From: Fibrisoma montanum
GTDB taxonomy: Bacteria; Bacteroidota; Bacteroidia; Cytophagales; Spirosomataceae
Reading direction: 5' to 3'
Length of the DNA stretch: 64,000 nucleotides
Assembly: GCF_003583365.1 (NCBI RefSeq)
Contig: NZ_QXED01000007.1
Location: 248,001-312,000, forward strand
Made by a program: the position numbers and the translations under genes. Numbering within the stretch: position 1 is the stretch's first letter; every line of letters starts with the position of its first letter. The notes beneath the pieces were generated by a model. It ran no database searches, was not told the DNA's origin, and worked only from the letters and a program-made list of their open reading frames with translations. Below, one piece after another: positions 1-8,839 of this stretch.

Positions 1-2
1 TA

Positions 3-1277
3 GTGGGCGAAATGCCGTCGGATAACGTAACGAGCACGAACGGCGACGTAAACGCCCTCGAACGGCTGATCTGGACACCCCAGACCAACCAGATGAACAA
101 TACGTTCCAGCAGTCGTACATCGGCATCAACCGGGCAAACGCCGTTCTGAAATACGTACCCGGCATTTCGATGAACGAAACCCGCCGGAACCAGATCCTG
201 GGTGAAGCGCGGTTCCTGCGGGCACTGCATTACTTCAACCTGGTCCGGATGTACGGCGGAGTTCCCCTGCGCCTGGAACCGACCGAATCGGGCGATCCGG
301 GTGCGGTGGCGCTGGCCCGCTCGACTGCCGAGCAGGTGTATGCACAGATCAATACGGACTTGCAGCAGGCCGAACAGCTGACGGCGGCTACGTTTGGCAG
401 CATTACCGCCAACCGGACGCGCATCATCAAAACCGCCGTGAACGCCCTGCAGGCCCGCGTACTGCTAACGCAGCGCCAGTGGGCCGATGCCGCTACGGCC
501 GCCGGCAAGGTGATCGCTAGTGGCCTGTACCAGTTGTCGCCGAGCTTCAGCGCGCTGTTCCCGGCGGACAATAACCCCGAGTCGATTGTTGAAGTGCAGT
601 TTGCCGGGAACGCCGATGGCGGGTTCATTCTGCCCGATCTGTTGCTGCCTTCGCCCCCGGCTACGTATTCGTTTCCGAAGTTTAACATCCCCACGACGGA
701 ACTGATCCAGTATGCCGATACGCTGAACGACCTCCGCTGGAAGTTCACGGGCGAGGTCACGCAGGCCGGTCGCAACCACGCCAGCTTTGTGATGGCCCGG
801 TCGGGCAACGCCAACGACAACGGCCCGTTCGTGTACAAATGGCGGAGCAATCCGAACGCCTTCAACAGCCCCGACAACTACTACGTCCTGCGGCTGGCCG
901 ACGTCCTGCTGATGTTTGCCGAAGCGTCGAACGAGCAGAACGGCCCGAACCAGGAAGCGCTGACCCGACTCAACGCGGTACGGACCCGGGCGGGCTTACC
1001 GGCCCTGACCCTGGCCAACCTGGCCACGAAGCAGGCTTTCCGCGATGAAGTCGATCGCCAACGGCGGCTGGAACTGGCCTTTGAAGGCGAACGCTGGTTT
1101 GATTTGCTGCGCTACGCCCGGCAAACGCAGGCCGATGCGGGCGCCACCCACCGGGTGACGGCGCTGGATATTATTCAGCAGGTGCGGGGTTCGCGGGATG
1201 TAAACTATCTGCTGTTCCCAATTCCGCAAAGTGAGATCAACAACAACCCACTGATCCAGCAAAATCCGGGGTATTGA
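3..1277 (+). CDS. RagB/SusD family outer-membrane nutrient-binding lipoprotein (5' partial)
   Basis: This is the C-terminal part (about 424 codons) of a SusD-type glycan-binding lipoprotein, which sits on the cell surface over a SusC TonB-dependent porin. Family hallmarks are clear: RFLRALHYFNLVRMYGGVPL near residue 70, LADVLLMFAEASNE, LNAVRTRAGLP, RRLELAFEGERWFDLLRY, and the typical ending FPIPQSEINNNPLIQQNPGY. The frame is open from the window edge; the first GTG here is not a credible start, because the signal peptide and about 80-100 residues are missing. The SusC partner should lie just outside to the left. GH30 and GH36 enzymes follow on the same strand, so this is the end of a polysaccharide-utilisation locus. 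Family is certain; the bound glycan is not shown. Confidence 0.95.
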   Translation: MGEMPSDNVTSTNGDVNALERLIWTPQTNQMNNTFQQSYIGINRANAVLKYVPGISMNETRRNQILGEARFLRALHYFNLVRMYGGVPLRLEPTESGDPGAVALARSTAEQVYAQINTDLQQAEQLTAATFGSITANRTRIIKTAVNALQARVLLTQRQWADAATAAGKVIASGLYQLSPSFSALFPADNNPESIVEVQFAGNADGGFILPDLLLPSPPATYSFPKFNIPTTELIQYADTLNDLRWKFTGEVTQAGRNHASFVMARSGNANDNGPFVYKWRSNPNAFNSPDNYYVLRLADVLLMFAEASNEQNGPNQEALTRLNAVRTRAGLPALTLANLATKQAFRDEVDRQRRLELAFEGERWFDLLRYARQTQADAGATHRVTALDIIQQVRGSRDVNYLLFPIPQSEINNNPLIQQNPGY

Positions 1278-1282
1278 TTCGT

Positions 1283-1409
1283 TTGTAGTGTGTGGTTTGT
1301 AGTTTGTGGTTAGTAGTTCGGGGTTTGTGGTTAGCCGCTGACAGGGCAGAAACTGGCTAACTACAAACCACACACTACAAACCACTAACCACAAATTACA
1401 AACCCCGAA
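1283..1409. repeat. Low-complexity TTTGTGG/CCACAAA inverted repeat
   Basis: The gap between the SusD and GH30 genes is built from variants of GTTTGTGGTTTGTAG on the left half and their complements (CTACAAACCACACACTACAA) on the right half. The transcript could fold into a long imperfect hairpin. The arms share near-exact blocks of 12-25 bases around a centre near 1345. It spans the whole gap, so it could attenuate or terminate after SusD. It looks like a dispersed intergenic element rather than a simple terminator. Confidence 0.7.
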
Positions 1410-1434
1410 CCCTTTGAACAACCCTCTTTCAACT

Positions 1435-2865
1435 ATGCTCACTTCCTTCACTAAACATACCGTTACGCTGGGACTGGCTGCCCTATTGGGCTTTGGTGCA
1501 GGCTGCCAGCGCTCTACCGTCAGCCAGCGCCCATCTACGAAAGGCGTCGAGTTCTGGCTGACAAACCCCGGCGGCTCAGCGTTGTTTGAGAAACAGCCCG
1601 GTACGCTCACCTTCGGCAAGGCGACGAACCAGCATCCGACCATCGACATCGACCCGTCGACAACGTACCAGACCATCGATGGTTTCGGCTACACCCTGAC
1701 GGGCGGCAGCGCCATGCTCATCGATCAGATGGAACCGAAGGCCAAAGCTGCGTTACTGAAGGAACTGTTTTCGACCGAGGGCACGGGCATTGGGGTTAGT
1801 TACCTGCGCGTCAGTATCGGCGCATCGGACCTCGACGACCGGGTGTTTTCATACAATGACCTACCGGAAGGAGAGACAGATGTGAAGCTGGCGAAGTTTT
1901 CGCTCGATCCGGACCGTAAGTACCTGATTCCGGTTCTGAAGCAGATTCTGGCGATTAATCCAGCCATCAAAATTCTGGGATCACCCTGGTCGCCCCCAAC
2001 CTGGATGAAAACGAATAACAACTCGAAGGGCGGCAGTCTGAAACCAGCGTATTACGATACGTACGCGCAGTACTTTGTAAAGTACATCCAAAGCATGAAA
2101 GCCGAGGGCATCCCGATCGATGCCATCACCATCCAGAATGAGCCGCTCCATCCGGGCAACAATCCCAGCCTGCTCATGCTCCCGGAAGACCAGGCCACAT
2201 TCATCAAAAAGAGCCTGGGACCGGCGTTCCAACAGGCGAATATAGACACGAAGATTATCCTGTACGACCACAACGCCGACCGCCCCGACTACCCCATCAC
2301 GATTCTGAACGATCCTGAGGCAAAGAAATACGTCGACGGGTCGGCTTTTCACCTCTACGCGGGGCCCATCGAAGCCCTCAGTAAGGTTCATGATGCGCAC
2401 CCGGATAAGCATCTGTACTTTACCGAGCAGTGGATCGGCGCACCCGGCAACCTGAAAGGCGATCTGGCCTGGCACGTGAAAACGCTGATCATCGGGGCTA
2501 CCCGCAACTGGGCACGTACCGTGCTGGAATGGAACCTGGCCGCCGATCCCAACCAGGACCCGCATACGGAAGGCGGCTGTACGAAATGCCTGGGAGCCCT
2601 AACCATCGACGGCAATCAGGTAACCCGCAATCCGGCGTATTACAACGTAGCCGTGGCGTCCAAGTTCGTGCGGCCCGGTTCCGTTCGGATTGCCTCCAAT
2701 ACGTCCGAAACGCTGCCTAACGTTGCCTTTAAAACACCCGATGGAGGTACCGCGCTGATTGTATTCAACAACAGTCAGTCGGTCCAGCCGTTCAACATCC
2801 GATATGAAGGAAACGTAGTTAGTACGTCGTTACCGGCGGGTTCGGTGGGAACCTATGTCTGGTAA
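1435..2865 (+). CDS. Glycoside hydrolase family 30 lipoprotein (glucosylceramidase / beta-1,6-glucanase type)
   Basis: The product is a 476-residue secreted GH30 retaining hydrolase. I chose the ATG at 1435 over an upstream in-frame TTG (1414), because it gives a compact lipoprotein signal ending in LGFGAGC, with the lipobox Cys near residue 24. The TIM-barrel motifs follow: DGFGYTLTGGSAMLI, SPWSPPTWMKTN, the acid/base TIQNEP (Glu236) and the nucleophile FTEQW (Glu331). A short C-terminal beta-domain ends the protein. It lies between SusD and a GH36 gene, so it is probably a surface or periplasmic enzyme of that locus. Beta-1,6-glucan or beta-glucosyl substrates are usual for this subfamily; the exact substrate is inferred. 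Confidence 0.93.
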   Translation: MLTSFTKHTVTLGLAALLGFGAGCQRSTVSQRPSTKGVEFWLTNPGGSALFEKQPGTLTFGKATNQHPTIDIDPSTTYQTIDGFGYTLTGGSAMLIDQMEPKAKAALLKELFSTEGTGIGVSYLRVSIGASDLDDRVFSYNDLPEGETDVKLAKFSLDPDRKYLIPVLKQILAINPAIKILGSPWSPPTWMKTNNNSKGGSLKPAYYDTYAQYFVKYIQSMKAEGIPIDAITIQNEPLHPGNNPSLLMLPEDQATFIKKSLGPAFQQANIDTKIILYDHNADRPDYPITILNDPEAKKYVDGSAFHLYAGPIEALSKVHDAHPDKHLYFTEQWIGAPGNLKGDLAWHVKTLIIGATRNWARTVLEWNLAADPNQDPHTEGGCTKCLGALTIDGNQVTRNPAYYNVAVASKFVRPGSVRIASNTSETLPNVAFKTPDGGTALIVFNNSQSVQPFNIRYEGNVVSTSLPAGSVGTYVW

Positions 2866-2914
2866 GAAGGCGGGTCGTGCGGGTAAACATGCGTCGATTC
2901 ACTATTTTCGCAGG

Positions 2915-2960
2915 CCATTCGAGCGAATGGATTCAACAGCAGCCGGCGCCGGCTGCTGTT
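2915..2960. terminator. Twin hairpins between GH30 and GH36, including a perfect 26-bp palindrome
   Basis: Positions 2935-2960 form a perfect palindrome with 13-base arms (AACAGCAGCCGGC and its complement), followed by TTCC. Directly before it, CCATTC-GAGC-GAATGG at 2915-2930 makes a second small hairpin. The pair lies in the 116-base gap, 22 bases upstream of the GH36 start. It could end the GH30 message, or attenuate or stabilise transcript between the two genes. There is no long T-tract, so simple intrinsic termination is only moderately supported. Confidence 0.6.
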
Positions 2961-2981
2961 TTCCTGTAACGTAACCAGCTT

Positions 2982-5177
2982 ATGATCCGGTTTTTTTCGC
3001 TGTTTCTGACCCTTTCCTTCGTTTCCGTTCTGACCGCTATGAGCGCCCCCGGCGATCAGCACATCGCCATCGAAACCCGCCGAACCGCGCTGGTCATCCG
3101 AGTCGACAAAGACCAGAATGCTACCATTGTTCATCTGGGCCAGCGGCTCGCCCGGCCGGATGAATACGCCCGCATTCCGGGTACCGGCAAACGCGGGGAG
3201 GACTACACCGGCATTTATAACTCGGTCTATACGCCGGCCGGCAGCCGCAACCTGCTGGAGCCTGCCATCCAGGTTACCCACGCCGACGGCAACCCGTCGC
3301 TGGACCTCCGCTACGTCCGGCACGAGAGCAAGCCGGCCGGCCAGGGCATCGTGCTGACGACGGTGTATCTGAAGGACCCGCAGTACCCGTTCGACGTGAC
3401 CCTGTATTACAAAGCGTACCAGGACGACGATGTGATTGAACAGTGGAGCACGATCCGGCATACGGAGAAAAAGAACGTCACTCTGCACAAATACGCGTCG
3501 GCCAACCTGTATATTCCCGCTCAGCACTATTACCTGACGCACTTCCACGGTGACTGGGCGCGGGAGATGAACCCATCGGAAATCCCCCTGACCGAAGGCA
3601 TCAAGGTGCTGGACACCAAACTGGGGACCCGGGCCGACCTGTTCCAGCCACCCTCGTTTCTGGTGGCCCTGAACCAGCCCGCCCAGGAAGATCAGGGCGA
3701 AGTGCTGGCCGGTACGCTGGCCTGGTCGGGAAATTACCAGATCGCGTTTGAAGTCGACCCGCTGCACAACCTCCGCCTGATGGCGGGCATCAACCCATAC
3801 GCGTCGGCCTACACCCTGGCCCCCGGCAAAGAGTTTACGACGCCCGCGTTCCTGTTTACGTACTCCGCTACCGGCAAAGGCACGGCCAGCCGCAGCCTGC
3901 ACCGCTGGGCCCGCAAATTTCGGATTCCGCAGGGGCAGGGCAACCGCCTGACGCTCCTGAACAACTGGGAAGCTACGTATTTCGACTTCAACGAGGAAAA
4001 ACTGACGGCACTGTTCAAAGACGGCAAGAAGCTGGGGGTTGATCTGTTTCTGCTCGACGACGGCTGGTTCGGTAACAAGTACCCGCGCAACGACGACCGC
4101 GCCGGACTGGGCGACTGGCAGGAGAACGTCAAAAAATTGCCGCACGGCCTTGGTTACCTGGTCAAAGAAGCCGAAAGCACCGGGATCAAATTCGGGATCT
4201 GGCTCGAACCGGAGATGGTCAGCCCGAAAAGTGAGCTGTACGAAAAGCATCCGGACTGGGTACTCAAACTCCCTAACCGGCAGGAATATTACTTCCGGAA
4301 CCAGCTGGTGCTGGACCTCAGCAATCCGAAGGTGCAGGATTTTGTATACGGCATCGTGGACGATCTGATGACGAAGAACCCAACGTTGGGCTACATCAAA
4401 TGGGACTGCAACGCCGTCATCTATAACGCCTTTTCGGCTACCAATCCCAACCCAACCCACGTCTACGTCGACTACGTGCAGGGGCTGTACAAGGTGCTGG
4501 ATCGGCTGCGGGTTAAGTACCCGACGCTGCCCATGATGCTGTGTTCCGGGGGGGGTGGGCGCGTCGACTACGGGGCGTTGCGGTACTTCACCGAGTTCTG
4601 GCCCAGCGACAACACCGACGGGCTGGAGCGCATCTTCATCCAGTGGAACTACTCGAATTTCTTCCCCGCCATTGCTACCTGCAACCACGTAACGGACTGG
4701 GGTAAGCAGCCTATCAAGTTCCGCACCGACGTAGCGATGATGGGTAAACTCGGGTACGACATCGTGGTCAGCAAGCTGGACGAGAAAGAACTTCAGTTTA
4801 GTCAGGAGGCCCTCAAGACGTATGAACGCGTTAAAGAGGTGATCTGGCAGGGCGACCTCTACCGGCTGGCCTCGCCCTACACCGGGGATGCAGCGTCGCT
4901 GATGTACGTGAGCGACGCACGGGACCGGGCGGTTTGGTTCACCTACCTGACGAGCAGCCGCTACCGGGCGGGCAGCCAGGCCCCGATCCACCTGAAGGGT
5001 CTCGATCCGGCTAAGAACTACACCATCCGCGAGCTGAATCTGTATCCCGGCACGAAATCGGGCATCAACGACAACTCAGCCACCTACTCCGGCAACTACC
5101 TGATGACGATTGGCTTTAACCCCAACGTAGACGCCCGCCGGACGAGCGTGGTCCTGGAGGTGACGGAGATGAAGTAA
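2982..5177 (+). CDS. GH36 alpha-galactosidase, secreted
   Basis: This 731-residue protein has a signal peptide (residues 1-21, hydrophobic core FFSLFLTLSFVSVLTAM) and a GH36 fold: an N-terminal beta-supersandwich (about 25-330), a TIM barrel (about 335-640) and a C-terminal beta-domain. The catalytic nucleophile is Asp475 in YIKWDCN and the acid/base is Asp543 in FWPSDNTD. The barrel also shows LFLLDDGWFG and GIWLEPEMVSP. It should release terminal alpha-1,6-galactose from raffinose-type sugars or galactomannan side chains in the periplasm. Length and motifs are typical of complete bacterial GH36 enzymes. It is co-directional with GH30 and SusD, which suggests shared control. Confidence 0.95.
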   Translation: MIRFFSLFLTLSFVSVLTAMSAPGDQHIAIETRRTALVIRVDKDQNATIVHLGQRLARPDEYARIPGTGKRGEDYTGIYNSVYTPAGSRNLLEPAIQVTHADGNPSLDLRYVRHESKPAGQGIVLTTVYLKDPQYPFDVTLYYKAYQDDDVIEQWSTIRHTEKKNVTLHKYASANLYIPAQHYYLTHFHGDWAREMNPSEIPLTEGIKVLDTKLGTRADLFQPPSFLVALNQPAQEDQGEVLAGTLAWSGNYQIAFEVDPLHNLRLMAGINPYASAYTLAPGKEFTTPAFLFTYSATGKGTASRSLHRWARKFRIPQGQGNRLTLLNNWEATYFDFNEEKLTALFKDGKKLGVDLFLLDDGWFGNKYPRNDDRAGLGDWQENVKKLPHGLGYLVKEAESTGIKFGIWLEPEMVSPKSELYEKHPDWVLKLPNRQEYYFRNQLVLDLSNPKVQDFVYGIVDDLMTKNPTLGYIKWDCNAVIYNAFSATNPNPTHVYVDYVQGLYKVLDRLRVKYPTLPMMLCSGGGGRVDYGALRYFTEFWPSDNTDGLERIFIQWNYSNFFPAIATCNHVTDWGKQPIKFRTDVAMMGKLGYDIVVSKLDEKELQFSQEALKTYERVKEVIWQGDLYRLASPYTGDAASLMYVSDARDRAVWFTYLTSSRYRAGSQAPIHLKGLDPAKNYTIRELNLYPGTKSGINDNSATYSGNYLMTIGFNPNVDARRTSVVLEVTEMK

Positions 5178-5218
5178 ACCATCATGCCCCCAACCCCTAC
5201 CGCGCTTTGCGCGGCTAA

Positions 5219-5593
5219 CGTTATCGTGAATTACGGTCAGGCTTTGATCGATGTAAGCTGATTATTTGGTCATCCCAACGCCAGGATCGGACCAATCTCT
5301 ATGATCTAAACAAAGGGAAAAGAAACGTTTTCGTTATAATTTCGATCTTCTCGGAGGCAAGCGTAAATGCGCAGGACAATTTTGCTGCGGACGTTATTGA
5401 GCATCGTCCGGCGTCCCGGCAGCATTTTGTTCTTTCCCTCCTATACTTTTCGGTGGTAGTAGTCCTGCAGTTCACCCACGCACACTACCAGCAGGGGCTT
5501 CATAGCCAGGACTCGCAGGCCTACAGCCAGTGCAAAAGTGAGTGGATCAAGCAGGTGGAAGCCGAAGCGTTAGCCCATTATAATAAACCCTAA
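5219..5593 (+). pseudogene. Open frame of 124 codons with no start codon (possible gene remnant)
   Basis: Starting right after a TAA at 5216-5218, one frame stays open for 124 codons to a TAA at 5591-5593, but has no in-frame ATG, GTG or TTG. The predicted peptide has a plausible composition. It contains a hydrophobic stretch (HFVLSLLYFSVVVVLQF) followed by a polar tail (SEWIKQVEAEALAHYNKP). I do not recognise it. It may be the 3' remnant of a small membrane-protein gene whose start was lost, or chance. It lies in a 656-base gap before the PadR gene. Confidence 0.3.
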
Positions 5594-5737
5594 GTGTTCG
5601 CCTAAGAAAGGAACTTCGTTTCAAGGGGGAGCCATTTAGGAGGATGTTCCCATGCGCCAATCGGAGGTCATATAACCGTCCACGCACACCTATTATCGGA
5701 CAGCTTTTGTACGGTTTCGGACATACCTAAACTAATA

Positions 5738-5756
5738 TTCAGAAGTATAGTCTGAA
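5738..5756. promoter_or_regulatory. Dyad TTCAGA-N7-TCTGAA upstream of the PadR gene
   Basis: A perfect 6-base inverted repeat (5738-5743 and 5751-5756) lies about 80 bases before the PadR start in an AT-rich leader. PadR regulators often bind dyads in their own promoters, so this is a candidate autoregulatory operator. The remaining gap from 5594 to 5833 is AT-rich. It contains TTTG near 5787 and a T-run just before the start codon, which could be promoter elements. The assignment is inference from position only. Confidence 0.3.
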
Positions 5757-5833
5757 AATTAGCCAGTTATATAATTGGCATTCTATTTGTTCAACAACTA
5801 TTAAAGTAATATACCTTTTTGAGCCTATTTGGT

Positions 5834-6169
5834 ATGAGTCGAACCTACCTCGGGGAGTTTGAAGAGTTGGTCTTACTCGCCGTAGCTCTCCTGCAAGACC
5901 AACCCACTGGGGCTTATGGCGTCACCATCGCCGACGAACTTAAGCAACGCACCCAACGTAGCACCTCCGTGACGGGCGTGCACGTGGTCTTATATCGCCT
6001 GGAGGAGAAAGGCCTCGTTGGCTCGGAATTAGGCGGAGCTACATTAGCCCGGGGCGGACGGCGCAAACGGCTGTTCACCCTGACGGCGGCTGGTCAGCAG
6101 GTACTGCGGGAGATGCGTCAACTACGGCTGGGGTTTTGGGAGGCCTTACCCACTCCTTTCTTTTCCTAA
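5834..6169 (+). CDS. PadR family transcriptional regulator
   Basis: This 111-residue winged-helix protein is of the PadR type. The ATG at 5834 starts the typical N-terminus MSRTYLGEFEELVLLAVALL; an in-frame TTG 15 bases upstream would add five atypical residues. The DNA-binding region includes YGVTIADELKQRT and the wing VHVVLYRLEEKGLV, with the usual GGRRKRLFTLTAAGQQVL ending. It stops three bases before a permease gene carrying a permease prefix domain. That PadR-permease pairing is common in Bacteroidota, so it probably represses its own two-gene operon in response to an unknown signal. Confidence 0.92.
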   Translation: MSRTYLGEFEELVLLAVALLQDQPTGAYGVTIADELKQRTQRSTSVTGVHVVLYRLEEKGLVGSELGGATLARGGRRKRLFTLTAAGQQVLREMRQLRLGFWEALPTPFFS

Positions 6170-6172
6170 CCC

Positions 6173-8839
6173 ATGAACAAGTCTTTCTCCGACCCAACCC
6201 CTCAACCACGGCACCCGCCCCGCTGGGCTGACCGCCTGCTTTGTTGGTTGACACCCACTGATCTGCTGGAAGAGTTGCAGGGTGATCTGCACGAGCAATT
6301 TGCCCAGCAGGTTGACCAGGTCGGTCCCTGGCGGGCTCGTTGGTGGTATGGTCTGGAAGCGCTGAAGGTCATTCGGCCCTATTACCTACGGCGTCGTGTG
6401 GCCAGCCTGGCCAATTGGCAAAAGGAGTACCTTCCAAAGCGACTTGCTACCACCCGTCCTTACTTTACCCCTGAACACCTTTCACCCTCTCTACATAATC
6501 CGGCTATGATTCGCAACTATTTCAAAATCGCCTGGCGCAACCTGTGGAAAAATAAACTGTTTTCAGTGGTCAATATACTGAGCTTGTCACTCAGTATGGC
6601 CGTTGGGGTTATTCTGTTTACCGGCCTGAAAGCCACTTTTGATACCGACCATTTTCATCCAAAATTAAATCAACTCGTACGCATACTCACCCAGGAAACC
6701 AATGAGGGGGTACAAACCAAATGGGCATCCGCTCCATTGCCCTTGGCGACTCAACTAAACAGCGTCTCCTTTGTTGAGAAAACGGTTAAGGTACGTCTGG
6801 CCGGAAAACACAACTTGCAAACCGATAAGGGTGATGTACCGATTGACATAAAATTTTCAGAGCCTTCTTTTTTTGATGTGTTTGGCTTTAACCTGTTGTC
6901 AGGTAGTGCACAAAGCCTTGCCAATAATCCCACTTCCCTTTTGCTAACCCAAAAAACAGCCGAGAAAATATTTGGCAGCACCAATGTCTTAGGACATACG
7001 GTTCAATTTGAAAATTTAGGCTATTATACCGTTGGGGGAATAATCCAGGACCCGCCTTTAGAAACACATCTGCCCATTGAGGCAATGTTATCAATTCGTT
7101 CGGCTGAACTGCTTGAAAAAAAAGGAGCAATCAGTAGTATTTCACAGGATTGGGGAGGCTTCAAGAGTTCAGCAATTTATGCCCGTTTAAAATCAGACGG
7201 TAATTTAGAGCAACTTAATGCGACGCTCCAGAACTATACTCGGAAATTAGATAAGAGCCATCTTCAATTTTTGGCCCAACCCATCGAAGATATTACCCCT
7301 GGAAAAATCGATCTTAAAAGTAACCCCCATGCGGGCGCTAGTTGGGAAGACGTAAAAACGCAGCTATTCATCATTCTATCGTTAACCCTTTTAGCGGCTT
7401 TCAATTATATCAGTTTGGCATTGGCGCGTGCTTTCTCCCGGGCGCAGGAAGTAGGTGTTCGTAAAATCATAGGCGCAACAAGAGGACAGGTTATCGGTCA
7501 ATTTTTAATGGAATCGACCCTTGTTGCCCTGTGTGCTTTGTTTTTTACAGTGCCATGTGTTACTATTTTAGCCCACTATATACCCGATATGGATGATGTG
7601 ACATTCACCTGGGATATAGCCTTCGTAGTAGGTTTAATAACCTACGCCCTTATCACAGGCTTAGTCGCAGGGGCATTTCCGGCCTGGCTATTGTCAGCGT
7701 TTCAGCCGATACAGGTTTTGCGTAAAATGAAGACTATAAAGCTGTTCCGGGGTGTTGCTGTTTACAAAGCGTTGATTGTCGTTCAATTTTCTGTGACCAT
7801 CCTATTTATGATATTGGTTGTCATAGTAGCCGATTATGATCGGAAAAACAATGCGATCATCAGCTCAACCGTGCCATCCAATGTTCTGACACTGGATCTA
7901 AAAGGTGAAAACTATCAAAACCTGCAAAACGAAATAAGTGGGTTAAGTCAGGTAGAAACGACGTTGGCCACGAACTGGTACTATGAACCCATTAAACTGG
8001 GTAAAGATTCTGTAACGCTAAACGATAAAACGCTGGAAGTAAATTATGTAAGTATTGACCCACGAGCCATTGAAACGGAGGGTATCCGCTTACTAGCCGG
8101 GCAAAATTTTCCTTCAACTATGCCCTTAAGTACGGAGCAATATGTGTTGGTGAATGAAGCAGCCGCAAAAGTATTGGCATCTAAATCGGAGACCCTAGTG
8201 GGGCAAAATCTCTTGCTGGACTCTGCCTCTGTACAAGTCATTGGCATCCTACCCAATGAGATTATTGGCCAACAACTCCCTTTAATTTATCGGTATTTGC
8301 CAAATGAAATAACCACCTTGACCATAAAAATAAAGCCACATACAGAAATGGAAGCGACCAAGGCCATTCAATCGGTATGGAAAGACCATTTTCCTGAGAA
8401 AACAGCAAATCTTTATAACTTAAAAGAGTATCGTTATTCAGGAGAAATCAGTGGAGAAATGGAAATTTTTGGAGGCTCTGCCCTGATTATCATGATCATC
8501 GCTGCCTTGGGCATTTTAGGCATAGCCAGTTACTCCGTAGAAACGCGCACTAAAGAACTGGGTATAAGAAAAGTAATGGGAGCAAGCAACGTAAAATTGG
8601 TGTGGATAATTACCAAGAATTTTGGCATTCTCATGCTAATTGCCGGACTTATTGGTGTTCCAGCTGGCTTGTTTTGTGGTGATTTACTAAGAAAAGAAAT
8701 GGGCAGTTATCTTGATTTGGGTCTTATAAATATAAGCATAGCGTTTGCTTTGGTTGCTATAGTCGGGCTTCTGACTGTCCTATCCCAAACCATTCGAGCG
8801 GGGCAAATAGAACCGGTAAAGGTTTTAAAAGCCGACTAA
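6173..8839 (+). CDS. FtsX-type ABC permease with N-terminal permease prefix domain
   Basis: This 888-residue membrane protein combines a soluble prefix domain (residues 1-110; PRWADRLLCWLTPTDLLEELQGDL) with a full MacB/FtsX-type permease. Residue 112 is a Met starting MIRNYFKIAWRNLWKNK, which is how stand-alone permeases of this family usually begin. The permease has two halves: membrane helices near 120-145, 400-425, 450-475, 490-515 and 535-560, then a second set near 770-885. Each half has a large periplasmic domain and the conserved EVGVRKIIGAT and ELGIRKVMGAS loops. It probably couples to a separate ATPase to move lipids, peptides or signals. DNA after about 6500 is clearly AT-richer than the prefix part. 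Confidence 0.9.
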   Translation: MNKSFSDPTPQPRHPPRWADRLLCWLTPTDLLEELQGDLHEQFAQQVDQVGPWRARWWYGLEALKVIRPYYLRRRVASLANWQKEYLPKRLATTRPYFTPEHLSPSLHNPAMIRNYFKIAWRNLWKNKLFSVVNILSLSLSMAVGVILFTGLKATFDTDHFHPKLNQLVRILTQETNEGVQTKWASAPLPLATQLNSVSFVEKTVKVRLAGKHNLQTDKGDVPIDIKFSEPSFFDVFGFNLLSGSAQSLANNPTSLLLTQKTAEKIFGSTNVLGHTVQFENLGYYTVGGIIQDPPLETHLPIEAMLSIRSAELLEKKGAISSISQDWGGFKSSAIYARLKSDGNLEQLNATLQNYTRKLDKSHLQFLAQPIEDITPGKIDLKSNPHAGASWEDVKTQLFIILSLTLLAAFNYISLALARAFSRAQEVGVRKIIGATRGQVIGQFLMESTLVALCALFFTVPCVTILAHYIPDMDDVTFTWDIAFVVGLITYALITGLVAGAFPAWLLSAFQPIQVLRKMKTIKLFRGVAVYKALIVVQFSVTILFMILVVIVADYDRKNNAIISSTVPSNVLTLDLKGENYQNLQNEISGLSQVETTLATNWYYEPIKLGKDSVTLNDKTLEVNYVSIDPRAIETEGIRLLAGQNFPSTMPLSTEQYVLVNEAAAKVLASKSETLVGQNLLLDSASVQVIGILPNEIIGQQLPLIYRYLPNEITTLTIKIKPHTEMEATKAIQSVWKDHFPEKTANLYNLKEYRYSGEISGEMEIFGGSALIIMIIAALGILGIASYSVETRTKELGIRKVMGASNVKLVWIITKNFGILMLIAGLIGVPAGLFCGDLLRKEMGSYLDLGLINISIAFALVAIVGLLTVLSQTIRAGQIEPVKVLKAD

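Noticed and set aside
996-1676. 226-codon minus frame covering the SusD-GH30 gap
   Set aside because: It overlaps two real genes and encodes only the translated low-complexity repeat in its middle.
2853-4991. 712-codon frame on the minus strand opposite GH36
   Set aside because: It is a GC-driven shadow: its sequence is Arg/Pro/Val-rich with no domain, and the plus-strand frame has a complete GH36 active site.
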